NCBI GenBank assembly: GCA_013359265.1
Contig: JABWCD010000004.1
Span: forward strand, 248,001-312,000
Origin: Candidatus Hydrogenedentota bacterium
Lineage (GTDB): Bacteria; Hydrogenedentota; Hydrogenedentia; Hydrogenedentales; SLHB01
Direction of reading: 5' to 3'
DNA length: 64,000 nucleotides
Part shown: piece by piece, positions 9,251 through 17,265 of the stretch
Position numbering within the stretch: position 1 is the stretch's first letter
How the letters are laid out: each line of letters begins with the position of its first letter
The notes under the pieces: model-generated
What the model saw: the letters and a program-made list of their open reading frames with translations, nothing else
What the model was told of the DNA's origin: nothing
The model's database searches: none
Position numbers and translations under genes: made by a program

Positions 9251-10267
9251 CTAATCCAACTCATCCCGCTCCAAATCCAGCCATTCCGACTCCGATAGCG
9301 TAAGTTCGATATCCAACGCCTTGGTGAGTTGCTCGAACTCGCGCGGATGATAGGCCGCGACAAGTGGGTAGAGTTCGAGGGGATGGTGCAGCACCCACGA
9401 GAGGGCCAACTGCGGGACGCTGACGCGCTTCAGCCGCGCGAGTTCCTGCAAGCGATCCAACCGTTTGAAGTTTGCTTCGCACGCGTAGCACCGGTGATAC
9501 ATCTGCCCTTCGTGCTGGCGCGCATTCTGCCGTGTCAGCTTGCCCGACAGGAACCCGCTTGCGAGCGACGACCACGTGAAGAGCGGCATTTCATTCTCCT
9601 CGTACCAAGCGCGATCGGATTCGCCCTGGGGACCGCTGATGCTGACGCAGTTGTCCCATGGTTCATCGATCATTTCCGCAAGACTGAACTGCGGGCTGCT
9701 CGCGACAAACGGCGTGAGGCCGTGCGTCTGCGCATAGAGGTTCGCTTCCAGAATCCGGCGCGTCGTCCAGTTCGACGCGCCGATCGCGTGAATCTTGTCC
9801 GCGTCCATCAATTCGTTCAGCGCTTCCATGATCGGGCCGACGGGCTGCGACGGGTCGTCGCGGTGGAGCATATACAGATCGATATGATCGACTTTCATGC
9901 GCGCGAGCGAATCGTGCAGGTGCGAGGCGATATCGTAAGGTGTGACGCATTTTCGGTCCGCGTTGTGATGACACCCCTTTCCGATAATCACCACTTTGTC
10001 GCGATTGCCCCGTAGTGCAAGCCACCGCCCGAACGAACGCTCGCCTTCGCCGCCGGCATATTCGTGCGCCGTGTCAAACGTGTTGCAGCCCAACTCGAGC
10101 ACCGCGTCCAATAGTGCGTGCGACTGCGCCTCGTTCTCCCCCGGCAGCATCACGGTGCCCTGTACCAGCGTGCTGATTGGCTTCTCGACTCCGCGCACGC
10201 GGCCATACCGCATGGCCGCGTTGTCCTTGAACAACACTCGCTTCAGTTTCCAGCCGAGATAGGGCAT
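9251..10267 (-). CDS. Aldo/keto reductase
   Basis: 338-residue NAD(P)H-dependent oxidoreductase of the AKR superfamily. The tetrad can be read in order: Asp and Tyr in FDTAHEYAGGEG, Lys in VVIIGKG, and His in DLYMLHRDD. The C-terminal half has the usual SNWTTRRI and cofactor-binding regions. It is slightly long at the N-terminus, and an internal ATG at about residue 19 (MRYGRV) could be the true start. The substrate cannot be told. It is the first gene of a likely operon with the DUF2007 gene and mtfA. Confidence 0.9.
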   Translation of the reverse strand: MPYLGWKLKRVLFKDNAAMRYGRVRGVEKPISTLVQGTVMLPGENEAQSHALLDAVLELGCNTFDTAHEYAGGEGERSFGRWLALRGNRDKVVIIGKGCHHNADRKCVTPYDIASHLHDSLARMKVDHIDLYMLHRDDPSQPVGPIMEALNELMDADKIHAIGASNWTTRRILEANLYAQTHGLTPFVASSPQFSLAEMIDEPWDNCVSISGPQGESDRAWYEENEMPLFTWSSLASGFLSGKLTRQNARQHEGQMYHRCYACEANFKRLDRLQELARLKRVSVPQLALSWVLHHPLELYPLVAAYHPREFEQLTKALDIELTLSESEWLDLERDELD

Positions 10268-10420
10268 GCCCGCATTCTACGCAACCCCAGGCGCAGAACT
10301 GTAGCGGTCCGGGCCTGGAAATCCGCTCCTGGCTGCTACTTGTATACGATCCTGTGCTATTATGGTTTATTCCATCGCGCGTCCAGCTCGATCGAACCGG
10401 GTTCTGCAAGGGAGAGAAAA

Positions 10421-10978
10421 ATGTGGCGTACCGTTCTTGGCGTTCTCGCCGCCTCGATTGCGATTTACCTGTGGGGATTCCTGTATTGGGGCGCGGTTGG
10501 CGTCCAAACCTGGGTCTGGAAGAATCCGGTGGACGGGGCTGCGGCACAGCGGGCGCTGTCGGAAATATTCCCGGAGGAAGGGACCTATTACGTGCCGTCG
10601 CCCGGCCAGCCGGATTGGGAAAAACACATGTCCACCGGCCCATTGGCATTTGTACATATGATTGATCGGGACGGCCGCCCGATCGTCGACCCGAGTATCA
10701 TGCTGAAGGGATTTATCCTCTATTTGGTGACCGTTGCTGTGTTAGCGCTCATGATGCGGGCGGCGTTACCGGCGCTGCCCACCTACGGGTCGCGCGTGTA
10801 TTTCGTGGCGCTGGCGGGATTGGTCTCGATGTTGCTGGTGGACATAGGCGAGCACGTCTGGTGGGTGCTGCCGTTTCGCTGGAAACTGGTCCAGGGCGTC
10901 TACAATTTCGGCGCATGGTTACTTGCCGGAGCGGTCCTGGCCTTTTTCGTCAGACCGGAAGCAACCCCGCCATCCTGA
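10421..10978 (+). CDS. Four-TM hypothetical membrane protein
   Basis: 185 residues; not recognised. Start chosen at the ATG after GGAGAG (about 10411). A TM helix spans residues 3-24, then a soluble segment of about 60 residues with Pro and Trp, then three more helices at about 92-115, 120-142 and 155-176. An acidic/His motif DIGEHVWW sits at the end of helix 3. No catalytic motif was seen. It stands alone between a divergent reductase operon and another membrane protein gene. Confidence 0.7.
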   Translation: MWRTVLGVLAASIAIYLWGFLYWGAVGVQTWVWKNPVDGAAAQRALSEIFPEEGTYYVPSPGQPDWEKHMSTGPLAFVHMIDRDGRPIVDPSIMLKGFILYLVTVAVLALMMRAALPALPTYGSRVYFVALAGLVSMLLVDIGEHVWWVLPFRWKLVQGVYNFGAWLLAGAVLAFFVRPEATPPS

Positions 10979-11133
10979 CCCGGGTCTTCGCAGAACCAAT
11001 CTCCCTGACGGTGCCCGTGATTCTGCGGGGCACGCGTTCGGTGCGCGCTTTTGTTGAACCACAATAGTCATCGCGCTAGTCTTGCGGCACTTGCCGTGAC
11101 TCCGCGCAGCGGAGAAGGGGAGCCGCTTACCAA

Positions 11134-12888
11134 ATGCTGCCAACGTGGAGGAATTTGCTTTGGGCCGTCGTTTGGGCTCTCCCCGCGGTGTGGATCGCAT
11201 TGCTCGTGCACCGCTATGGCGTAAACGTTCCGCACCTCGATCAATGGAACGGTCTGGCCCCTTTGTTCGCAAAAGCAGACGAAGGAACTTTGGGTTTTGC
11301 GGACTTCGCGGCGCAGCACAACGAGCATCGTTTGCTGGTCCCGCGGCTCCTCATGTTTGCCCTGGCGCGGTTGACGCATTGGAACATACTCGCCGAACTC
11401 TGGGTCGTCTGGTTATTGGGCTGGCTGTGTCTGGCTAGCCTCATTCGACTTGCGGGATCGACTGGTTTTCGCGCGTCCGCAAATCCATGGCCGCTTCTCG
11501 GCGCAAGCGCCCTGGTGTTCTCGCCAATGAGTTGGGAGAACTGGCTATGGGGCTTCCAAATTGGTTTTCTCCTTCCCGTCGTTTGTTTCTTCGCGATCGC
11601 GTGGGTCGCGTCGTCGATGCGGCATCCATGGAACTTCCTTGTGACGATGGCGCTGTGTCTCGTGTGCACGTTTTCCATTGGCAGCGGCTTTACATACTGG
11701 ATACTTGCGTTTCCCATGTTTCTGTTTCCCGGCGCCGCGGCTCGCTGGAAAGCCCGCAAGCGGTGGATGCTCGCCTACCTGCTCGCATTCGCATCGAGCA
11801 CCGCAAGTTACTTCGTTGGCTATACGAAGCCCGAACTCCACCCCAGCCCACTGTTCGTTCTTGGCCATCCCGTTGCGGGCTTACGCTCTTTTCTCGCCGT
11901 TCTCGGCGCTCCGTTTGCCCACGGTACTGCGCTGGAACCGTTTTCCGTTGCGGAAATTGTGGGGGGAGTTTTCGTCATTCTTTTGATCGGCGCCCTGTTC
12001 ACAATTTTGCGCCGCCGCAGCGACCAAGAGCTGCTCGCGCGTGCGCTTCCCTGGATCACGCTTGCCGGTTTTGCGTGCTTGAATGCGACCGCGATCACCG
12101 TCGGGCGTCTCGGACTTGGAGCAGTCGCGTGCGCGATGCCGTCGCGCTATACCCCTTTCAGCACCGCGTTGCCCATTGCCCTGCTATTCCTCCTGCCCTT
12201 GATCGTGCGTCACGGGCGGGACGACGCCAAGTCTTCGGGCAATGTGGATCGCGTCAGCACTGCGCTGACGTGTGTCGCGTCGGCAATCGCGTTGCTCCAT
12301 GTCCTCGGGGCCATATCCGTCGTCGGCCAGTGGCGGGACATTCAGCACTCTCGACTGCACGAAAAATCAATCGTCGCGTTATCGCATATTGTCGACGATC
12401 CCGCGCTTCTCGCGTCTCACGTTCATCCGTTCCCCGAGCCGCTCAGACCGTTGATTGGGACCCTTGACCGGCTCGGGTATTTGACCCCGGGTCTGGTTCA
12501 CACGGACAACGCCAACGATCTCGCCGATCCAAATGCCCCGGGTCCGGCGCACCACGGCGCCATCGAACAGTCCGGCAGACTTGCGAACGGACGTTTCCTG
12601 ATTGCGGGATGGGCGGTCTTGCCCGGCAAAGAGCGTCCAGCCGACGCGGTCCTGCTCACATACGACGATAGCAACGGCGTGGCGCGGATTTTCTCCGTCG
12701 CGGTTCCTCAAGAATACAGACCCGACATAGCGTCTGGCCTCAACGTACCTGCGTACGTGAATTGCGGTTGGATGAAGCAACTCGATACGTCGGCGCTTCC
12801 GCAAGGTATGCGCCACGTTCGTGCGTGGGCGTTCGACGTCGAGCGTATGCGCGCCTACCCCGTGGAAGGTGCGGCGACGGCGAATTGA
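11134..12888 (+). CDS. Polytopic membrane protein, GT-C-like
   Basis: 584 residues with about ten hydrophobic segments in the first 400, then a soluble C-terminal domain of about 150 residues. An early loop carries DQW and QHNEHR (residues about 35-70), similar in placement to the catalytic acidic loop of GT-C glycosyltransferases. That likeness is weak, and I know the pattern mainly from uncharacterised proteins of related phyla. A role in surface glycan synthesis is possible but unproven. GGGGAG lies rather far upstream of the ATG, so the start is moderately sure. Confidence 0.65.
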   Translation: MLPTWRNLLWAVVWALPAVWIALLVHRYGVNVPHLDQWNGLAPLFAKADEGTLGFADFAAQHNEHRLLVPRLLMFALARLTHWNILAELWVVWLLGWLCLASLIRLAGSTGFRASANPWPLLGASALVFSPMSWENWLWGFQIGFLLPVVCFFAIAWVASSMRHPWNFLVTMALCLVCTFSIGSGFTYWILAFPMFLFPGAAARWKARKRWMLAYLLAFASSTASYFVGYTKPELHPSPLFVLGHPVAGLRSFLAVLGAPFAHGTALEPFSVAEIVGGVFVILLIGALFTILRRRSDQELLARALPWITLAGFACLNATAITVGRLGLGAVACAMPSRYTPFSTALPIALLFLLPLIVRHGRDDAKSSGNVDRVSTALTCVASAIALLHVLGAISVVGQWRDIQHSRLHEKSIVALSHIVDDPALLASHVHPFPEPLRPLIGTLDRLGYLTPGLVHTDNANDLADPNAPGPAHHGAIEQSGRLANGRFLIAGWAVLPGKERPADAVLLTYDDSNGVARIFSVAVPQEYRPDIASGLNVPAYVNCGWMKQLDTSALPQGMRHVRAWAFDVERMRAYPVEGAATAN

Positions 12889-12918
12889 GCGTTGCTGTCA
12901 GCCACTCCCCAATAAGTA

Positions 12919-12939
12919 TCCCCCCGCGAAGCCGGGGGA
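12919..12939. terminator. GC hairpin between convergent genes
   Basis: A run of Cs followed by a short loop and a run of Gs (TCCCCC...GGGGGA) between the stops of two convergent genes. There is no T-run, so it may act as a weak or bidirectional terminator. Confidence 0.4.
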
Positions 12940-12952
12940 CCGCCCCGGGACG

Positions 12953-14179
12953 TCAGTGTGACGTGCTGGCTGCGGCGAGGCTCGTCCGTGTAATCCCCTT
13001 CTCCCGCAAATACACCCAGGGATTGCCGTCGCGCTTACGGAACTCTCGCTTCATGAGTTCCAGCGCCCTTTCGCTGTCTGGAGTCTTGGCGCCGAGGTCC
13101 GCCAACGCGAGCCGCGCGGCGTATATCGCGAGCGTGTCGCGGTCAGACTTCGGCCTGCGCGATTCTGACTTCATGAAGTGGGTCAGCTTCGTGATGAGCT
13201 GCACATTTGCGGATGGCGAACCTTTCACCATGATGTAGTAAGGGCTGCGCTTCTCGAAGTTGGCGAGAGAAAGGCCGTGCACGTTTTCCAGTTTTCCGGG
13301 AGCGAGCCACACGTGCTCGGCATCGTCGGCGACATGGTAGTACCAGTTCGGATCGATTTCGATCCCGCCATCCTCGTAGGGGCCTTGCGCGAAGATCAAG
13401 TCGAGTTCGTAGGAATACGGCAGACGAAATCCCTGGCCCTCGCACGCGCGTACAGCGGCATCGCGCGGGACGCCGCGGTAGATGCTATGCCCGGGCAATG
13501 CGGGCCGGACCTCGAGATGGGCGAGGGGATTCTCCGGCTCGGGGAAGCGGTTCTTCTCGAAGTAGTCGAACAATTGAAACGCAATGCCCTCCGCAGCTTC
13601 GGGCACAGTCCCTTCCGCAGTGAAGCTGATCAGGCTGCCGGTGCCGATAAACACAAAGTCCATCGACACACGGACGGTATAGCCATCCACGTTTGACCAC
13701 GTGCCGGAGGCAACCATGTCGACGCCAATGGGAGCGCTTGACGCGTCTTCTGATTTTGCGTTCTTGGGAACAAATGTGCCATCGAACATGACGATCCGCT
13801 GTGGGTTGCCGGTCCGCTCGTAGTGCGAAAGCAGTGCGGTCCGGAATTCGGCCGCGAAGCTGGCCTCGATGCCCCGTTCCGCACGCGCGATCGTTTCGTT
13901 GTAGTGGCGATCGAGCGCGAGCAGAACGACCGCGGCGTCAATGGGTTTTGCGCCGAGTTCCTGCAGCGCGGCGATCTCCTGTACGAACATGCGGCGGAAC
14001 GCGGTCCGCGTCGCACCCAGTTCGCCGAAGCGCGTGTAGTCTACGCCCCGGTCAAGATAAAACTGATGCCACAACGTAATGCGCTCGCGTGCTTCCCCCG
14101 CACCGTCGTTCGTGCCGGCGAACGCGGGAAGAGCGAACACATTGAGGGCAAGAACGCACAACGCACGCTTCACGCTCAC
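12953..14179 (-). CDS. Secreted hypothetical protein
   Basis: About 408 residues; family not recognised. I chose the GTG at 14179 because AGAGGAG lies about 7 bases upstream and the product then begins with a clean signal peptide (cleavage near ALPAFA-GTN). The mature N-terminal third is helical. The C-terminal third has a GFRLPYSYELD segment that faintly recalls the RLPTEAEWE stretch of formylglycine-generating-enzyme folds, but the rest of that motif set is absent. Export is well supported; function is open. Confidence 0.65.
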   Translation of the reverse strand: MSVKRALCVLALNVFALPAFAGTNDGAGEARERITLWHQFYLDRGVDYTRFGELGATRTAFRRMFVQEIAALQELGAKPIDAAVVLLALDRHYNETIARAERGIEASFAAEFRTALLSHYERTGNPQRIVMFDGTFVPKNAKSEDASSAPIGVDMVASGTWSNVDGYTVRVSMDFVFIGTGSLISFTAEGTVPEAAEGIAFQLFDYFEKNRFPEPENPLAHLEVRPALPGHSIYRGVPRDAAVRACEGQGFRLPYSYELDLIFAQGPYEDGGIEIDPNWYYHVADDAEHVWLAPGKLENVHGLSLANFEKRSPYYIMVKGSPSANVQLITKLTHFMKSESRRPKSDRDTLAIYAARLALADLGAKTPDSERALELMKREFRKRDGNPWVYLREKGITRTSLAAASTSH

Positions 14180-14506
14180 CGCAGCTTCTCCTCTGGTCGA
14201 GCGCCAACTCGATACCCGGGCGTCAGCGCCAAAGCCAATTCGCCTGATTGGCTTCGGCAACGCCGGATCACCACGCGAAAAATGTCCCGCCTGCCTTGAT
14301 CAGGCTGAGACAATGCACCGGCGGTTCACAGGCAAGAAATGTTCCGGCAGTACCGTTTGTCGGCTAAGCTAAACTGCAGCAAACTGTTAAGGGAGACTAG
14401 CGCGGTTGGCCGATACCGGCGATCATCGGCCAACCGCATAGGAAAGTTGTCAGGGCTGCTACACCTTTTCGCCTGTGGTTCCCGCAAGCCGTAGCCATCC
14501 TGACCG
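14180..14506. other. Intergenic region with strong hairpin
   Basis: About 330 bases between two minus-strand genes for secreted proteins. It holds the 12-bp perfect stem listed separately and a smaller CCAAT-type stem near 14230-14250. No gene was seen. Confidence 0.5.
14402..14437. terminator. 12-bp perfect inverted repeat
   Basis: GCGGTTGGCCGA at 14402-14413 pairs perfectly with 14426-14437 around a 12-nt loop. It lies just beyond the 3' end of the DUF1080 gene on the minus strand. No T-run follows, so it may be an unusual terminator, an mRNA 3'-end stabiliser or a protein site. Confidence 0.5.
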
Positions 14507-15205
14507 CTATTTCGCGGGAATCTCCTTGATGTAGATATTCCGGAACCACAGCGTATTTCCGTGGTTCTGTAGCTCGATCTGGCCGGTGGGATAGATGGGC
14601 TTCGAGCGGTCCCAGTAATTCTCGAGCACGACATTGTCAACCACGAGCTTGTCGTTCAGCCAGACCGAGACTTTGTCGCCAAGCATCTTGATGCGGAACG
14701 TGTTCCATTCGCCGATAGGATTGTCGGCAAGCACGAGCGGCTTGGACGGCCCCTTCTCGTTGTTGTACAGGCCGCCGGAGCCAACATTGTTCTTCTTCGG
14801 GTCCCAGATTTGCACCTGCGGGCTGCCGCGGAGGTAAATGCCGCTGTCGCCTTCGTCCTTAATCTTCCAATCGACCAGCAGTTCGAAATCCGCGTAGTCC
14901 TTCACCGTGCACAGGCTGTCGCCTTTACCGTCGAATTCGAGTGCGCCGTCAACGACTTTCCAGTGCTCGCGCATCCGCTCGTCGGCCTTGGCCTGCGCCG
15001 CGGCGAGCTCTTCCTTCGTCATCTTCGCGCGCTTTTCGGGGTCTGCGACAAGTCCCTTCCAGCCGGTGAGGTCTTTGCCGTTGAACAGGGCCGTGAAGCC
15101 TTCGGGTGGATTTGGCGCGGTGGGAGCGTCGGCGGCTAGAGCCATTGGGTAGAACATCGTGAACGAGAGCAGAAATACAGAGATGACGAGTCGATTTCTA
15201 AGCAT
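14507..15205 (-). CDS. DUF1080 (3-keto-disaccharide hydrolase) secreted protein
   Basis: 232 residues. Signal peptide at 1-25 (cleavage near ALA-ADAP), then the DUF1080 jelly-roll opening with GFTALFNGKDLTGWKG. A lectin/laminin-like sandwich follows, with the typical GDSGIYLRG and GEWNTFRI segments and a closing LWFRNIYIKEI. The domain is now linked to 3-keto-glycoside hydrolysis and is greatly expanded in planctomycete-like phyla. It is divergent from a Tat-exported Gfo/Idh gene across a 116-base shared promoter region. The two may act on the same oxidised sugar, which is inference. Confidence 0.9.
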   Translation of the reverse strand: MLRNRLVISVFLLSFTMFYPMALAADAPTAPNPPEGFTALFNGKDLTGWKGLVADPEKRAKMTKEELAAAQAKADERMREHWKVVDGALEFDGKGDSLCTVKDYADFELLVDWKIKDEGDSGIYLRGSPQVQIWDPKKNNVGSGGLYNNEKGPSKPLVLADNPIGEWNTFRIKMLGDKVSVWLNDKLVVDNVVLENYWDRSKPIYPTGQIELQNHGNTLWFRNIYIKEIPAK

Positions 15206-15321
15206 GGATAGGTTCCTCTAATTGAATGGAAGAGACAGTATAGCGCAAAGTGGTCGGGTAAGATGTATCGCTCGGAACGGGTGTTGATGATATTGAAAGA
15301 ATCGTGGGGGAGGGGACAGTC

Positions 15322-16647
15322 ATGAATCGACTCAGCAGGCGCGACTTTGTGTCGCGGGGCGCGGCGGGTATTGCCATTACCGCCTTGCATCAACCGGCGA
15401 AAGCCGGAGAATCAACGGACAAACTCAACATCGCCGTCGTCGGGGTCGGAGGAATGGGCGCCTCAAACCTGCGAAACGTCGCGCGCGAGAACATCGTCGC
15501 GTTGTGCGACGTGGACGACGAGTACGCGGCGAAAGTGTATGCGGCGTTTCCGCAGGCGGCGAAGTACAAAGACTATCGCGAAATGCTCGCGAAGAGCGAC
15601 ATCGACGGCGTTGTCATCGCGACCCCGGACCACACGCACGCCGTGATTGCCGCGGCGTGCATGCGCGCGAAGAAACACGTCTATTGCCAGAAACCGCTAA
15701 CGCACAACGTGTACGAAGCGCGCCGCCTGGCGGAGATTGCCCGGGAAACCGGCGTCGTCACGCAGATGGGGATTCAAGGCCACTCCGGCGAAGGTATTCG
15801 CCAAATCAAAGAGTGGATTCAAGCTGGAGCGATCGGCGAAGTGAGCGAAGTGGACGCGTGGTGTAGCCTGACGTATTACCCGTGGGGTCACGCGGCGTGG
15901 AGTTCACCAGTCGGCGTGCGTCCAACGGAGACGCCGCCAGTCCCGGGGACCTTGAACTGGGACCTGTGGCTGGGTCCCGCGCCGGAGCGGCCCTACCACC
16001 GGTGCTACCACCCGCGCACGTGGCGCAGCTTCCTCGATTTTGGCAGCGGCATGATGGGCGACCGCGGGGCGCACACCTTCGATCCGATTTTCTATGCGCT
16101 CGATCTGGGGCATCCGGCTTCGATTGACGGGAACTACACCGACTGGAACGGCGAAGTACATCCTGTCGCGTGCCTGGTCCAGTACGAATTCCCCGCACGG
16201 GGGACGATGCCTCCGGTGACATTGACCTGGTACGACGGGCTGCGGCCTCCCCGGCCCGCTGGCCTTTTGCCCGAGGACCGGTTGGGCGACCCCGAGGGCG
16301 GCGCACTGTTCAAAGGTTCCGAGGGGATGATCACGTGCAACGTGTACGGCAACGAACCGCGCCTGTTGCCCGCGTCTCGCATGAAGGAGTTCAAGCCGCC
16401 CGAGCCGACAATACCGCGCGTCGAGTGCTCGCACGAGCAAGACTGGCTTAACGCGATTAGGACCAACACGCGCGCCGGCGCGGACTTCGCCTACTCCGGT
16501 CCGCTGACGGAAGTCTGCCAACTCGGCAACATCGCCAAGCGCATGAACGCGCGCATCGAATGGGACCCGGCAAAAATGGAGTTCCCGAACATGCCCGATG
16601 CAAATCAGTATGTGACGCGTCAATATCGGAATGGATGGACTCTCTAG
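15322..16647 (+). CDS. Tat-exported Gfo/Idh/MocA oxidoreductase
   Basis: 441 residues. The N-terminus is a twin-arginine signal (LSRRDFVSRGAAG). The Rossmann domain follows, with VVGVGGMG at about residue 45 and the cofactor/catalytic loop YCQKPLTH, in which Q replaces the usual E of EKP. The C-terminal alpha/beta domain has the DFGSGMMGDRGAH motif of the secreted subfamily. Start taken at 15322 behind GGGGGAGGGG. Predicted to oxidise a sugar or sugar derivative with tightly bound NAD(P) outside the cytoplasm. The divergent DUF1080 gene supports a 3-keto-sugar route. Confidence 0.9.
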   Translation: MNRLSRRDFVSRGAAGIAITALHQPAKAGESTDKLNIAVVGVGGMGASNLRNVARENIVALCDVDDEYAAKVYAAFPQAAKYKDYREMLAKSDIDGVVIATPDHTHAVIAAACMRAKKHVYCQKPLTHNVYEARRLAEIARETGVVTQMGIQGHSGEGIRQIKEWIQAGAIGEVSEVDAWCSLTYYPWGHAAWSSPVGVRPTETPPVPGTLNWDLWLGPAPERPYHRCYHPRTWRSFLDFGSGMMGDRGAHTFDPIFYALDLGHPASIDGNYTDWNGEVHPVACLVQYEFPARGTMPPVTLTWYDGLRPPRPAGLLPEDRLGDPEGGALFKGSEGMITCNVYGNEPRLLPASRMKEFKPPEPTIPRVECSHEQDWLNAIRTNTRAGADFAYSGPLTEVCQLGNIAKRMNARIEWDPAKMEFPNMPDANQYVTRQYRNGWTL

Positions 16648-16701
16648 CCAGATTCCGTCAAATACGTTGCGCGGCGGAGCCGGATTGAAGCGGAGCTTTC
16701 A

Positions 16702-16937
16702 TTGGTATACTTTGAAATCGTTGGTGCCATCAGGGAGATTGAGTCAATTGCTCAGGGCGCAGGTGTGCGCAAGCGAGCAATACTGAACGAGCAGTACGGC
16801 GGTACGCGATGGCGCAAGATGAAAGGGATTGCACGAGTAAAGCGCTCGCGGGGCGATATTCGGGGGCTGAACTTCACTGGTATGAATCCCACGGAACTGG
16901 CATGAAGCAATCCAAGATCAAGCGTTTCGTGGATTAA
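16702..16937 (+). pseudogene. Small conserved protein gene with frameshift
   Basis: Two overlapping frames together encode one small protein. The first, from a TTG at 16702 behind GGAG, reads FEIVGAIREIE...WRKMKGIARVKRS. After the five Gs at 16862-16866 the conserved ending AELHWYESHGTGMK...KIKRFVD continues in another frame to a stop at 16937. Adding one G restores a single frame. I know this basic protein from memory as an uncharacterised family that often sits beside the kind of gene that follows. Either the gene is broken or the assembly lost one G. Confidence 0.65.
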
Positions 16938-16941
16938 AGAC

Positions 16942-17181
16942 ATGAAAAAGTTCTCACAAAGATTTTTGGTCTGTGTAGAAAATGCGGATTGCGATGACCT
17001 GCCTCGAGGTAAGATATACGCGGCGGTGCCGGACAAGAGCGCCGCAAGGTCAGACCTGATACGGGTCGTTGACGAATCCGGCGAAGACCATTTGTATCCG
17101 CCCCGATACTTCATTGCGATTTCGCTTCCACTGGAAGTCCGGCGCGCTCTGGCCAAGACCAAGAAAAAGTTTGTTGCATAA
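16942..17181 (+). CDS. Small hypothetical protein, partner of preceding gene
   Basis: 79 residues starting MKKFSQRFLVCVEN, with conserved-looking core segments RGKIYAAVPD and DESGEDHLYPPRYF. The ending is Lys-rich. It starts 4 nt after the frameshifted gene, so the two were co-expressed. I recall such pairs in cyanobacteria and planctomycetes, where the arrangement looks like a toxin-antitoxin or regulatory pair. No function has been shown to my knowledge. Confidence 0.65.
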   Translation: MKKFSQRFLVCVENADCDDLPRGKIYAAVPDKSAARSDLIRVVDESGEDHLYPPRYFIAISLPLEVRRALAKTKKKFVA

Positions 17182-17265
17182 CGCGAATGTGCGTGCTTCG
17201 CCGCGCCGCCTAATCGAGGGGTTAACGGAGATCGCGCGCAATTCTAATCCTGCCTGGGGGCCAAC

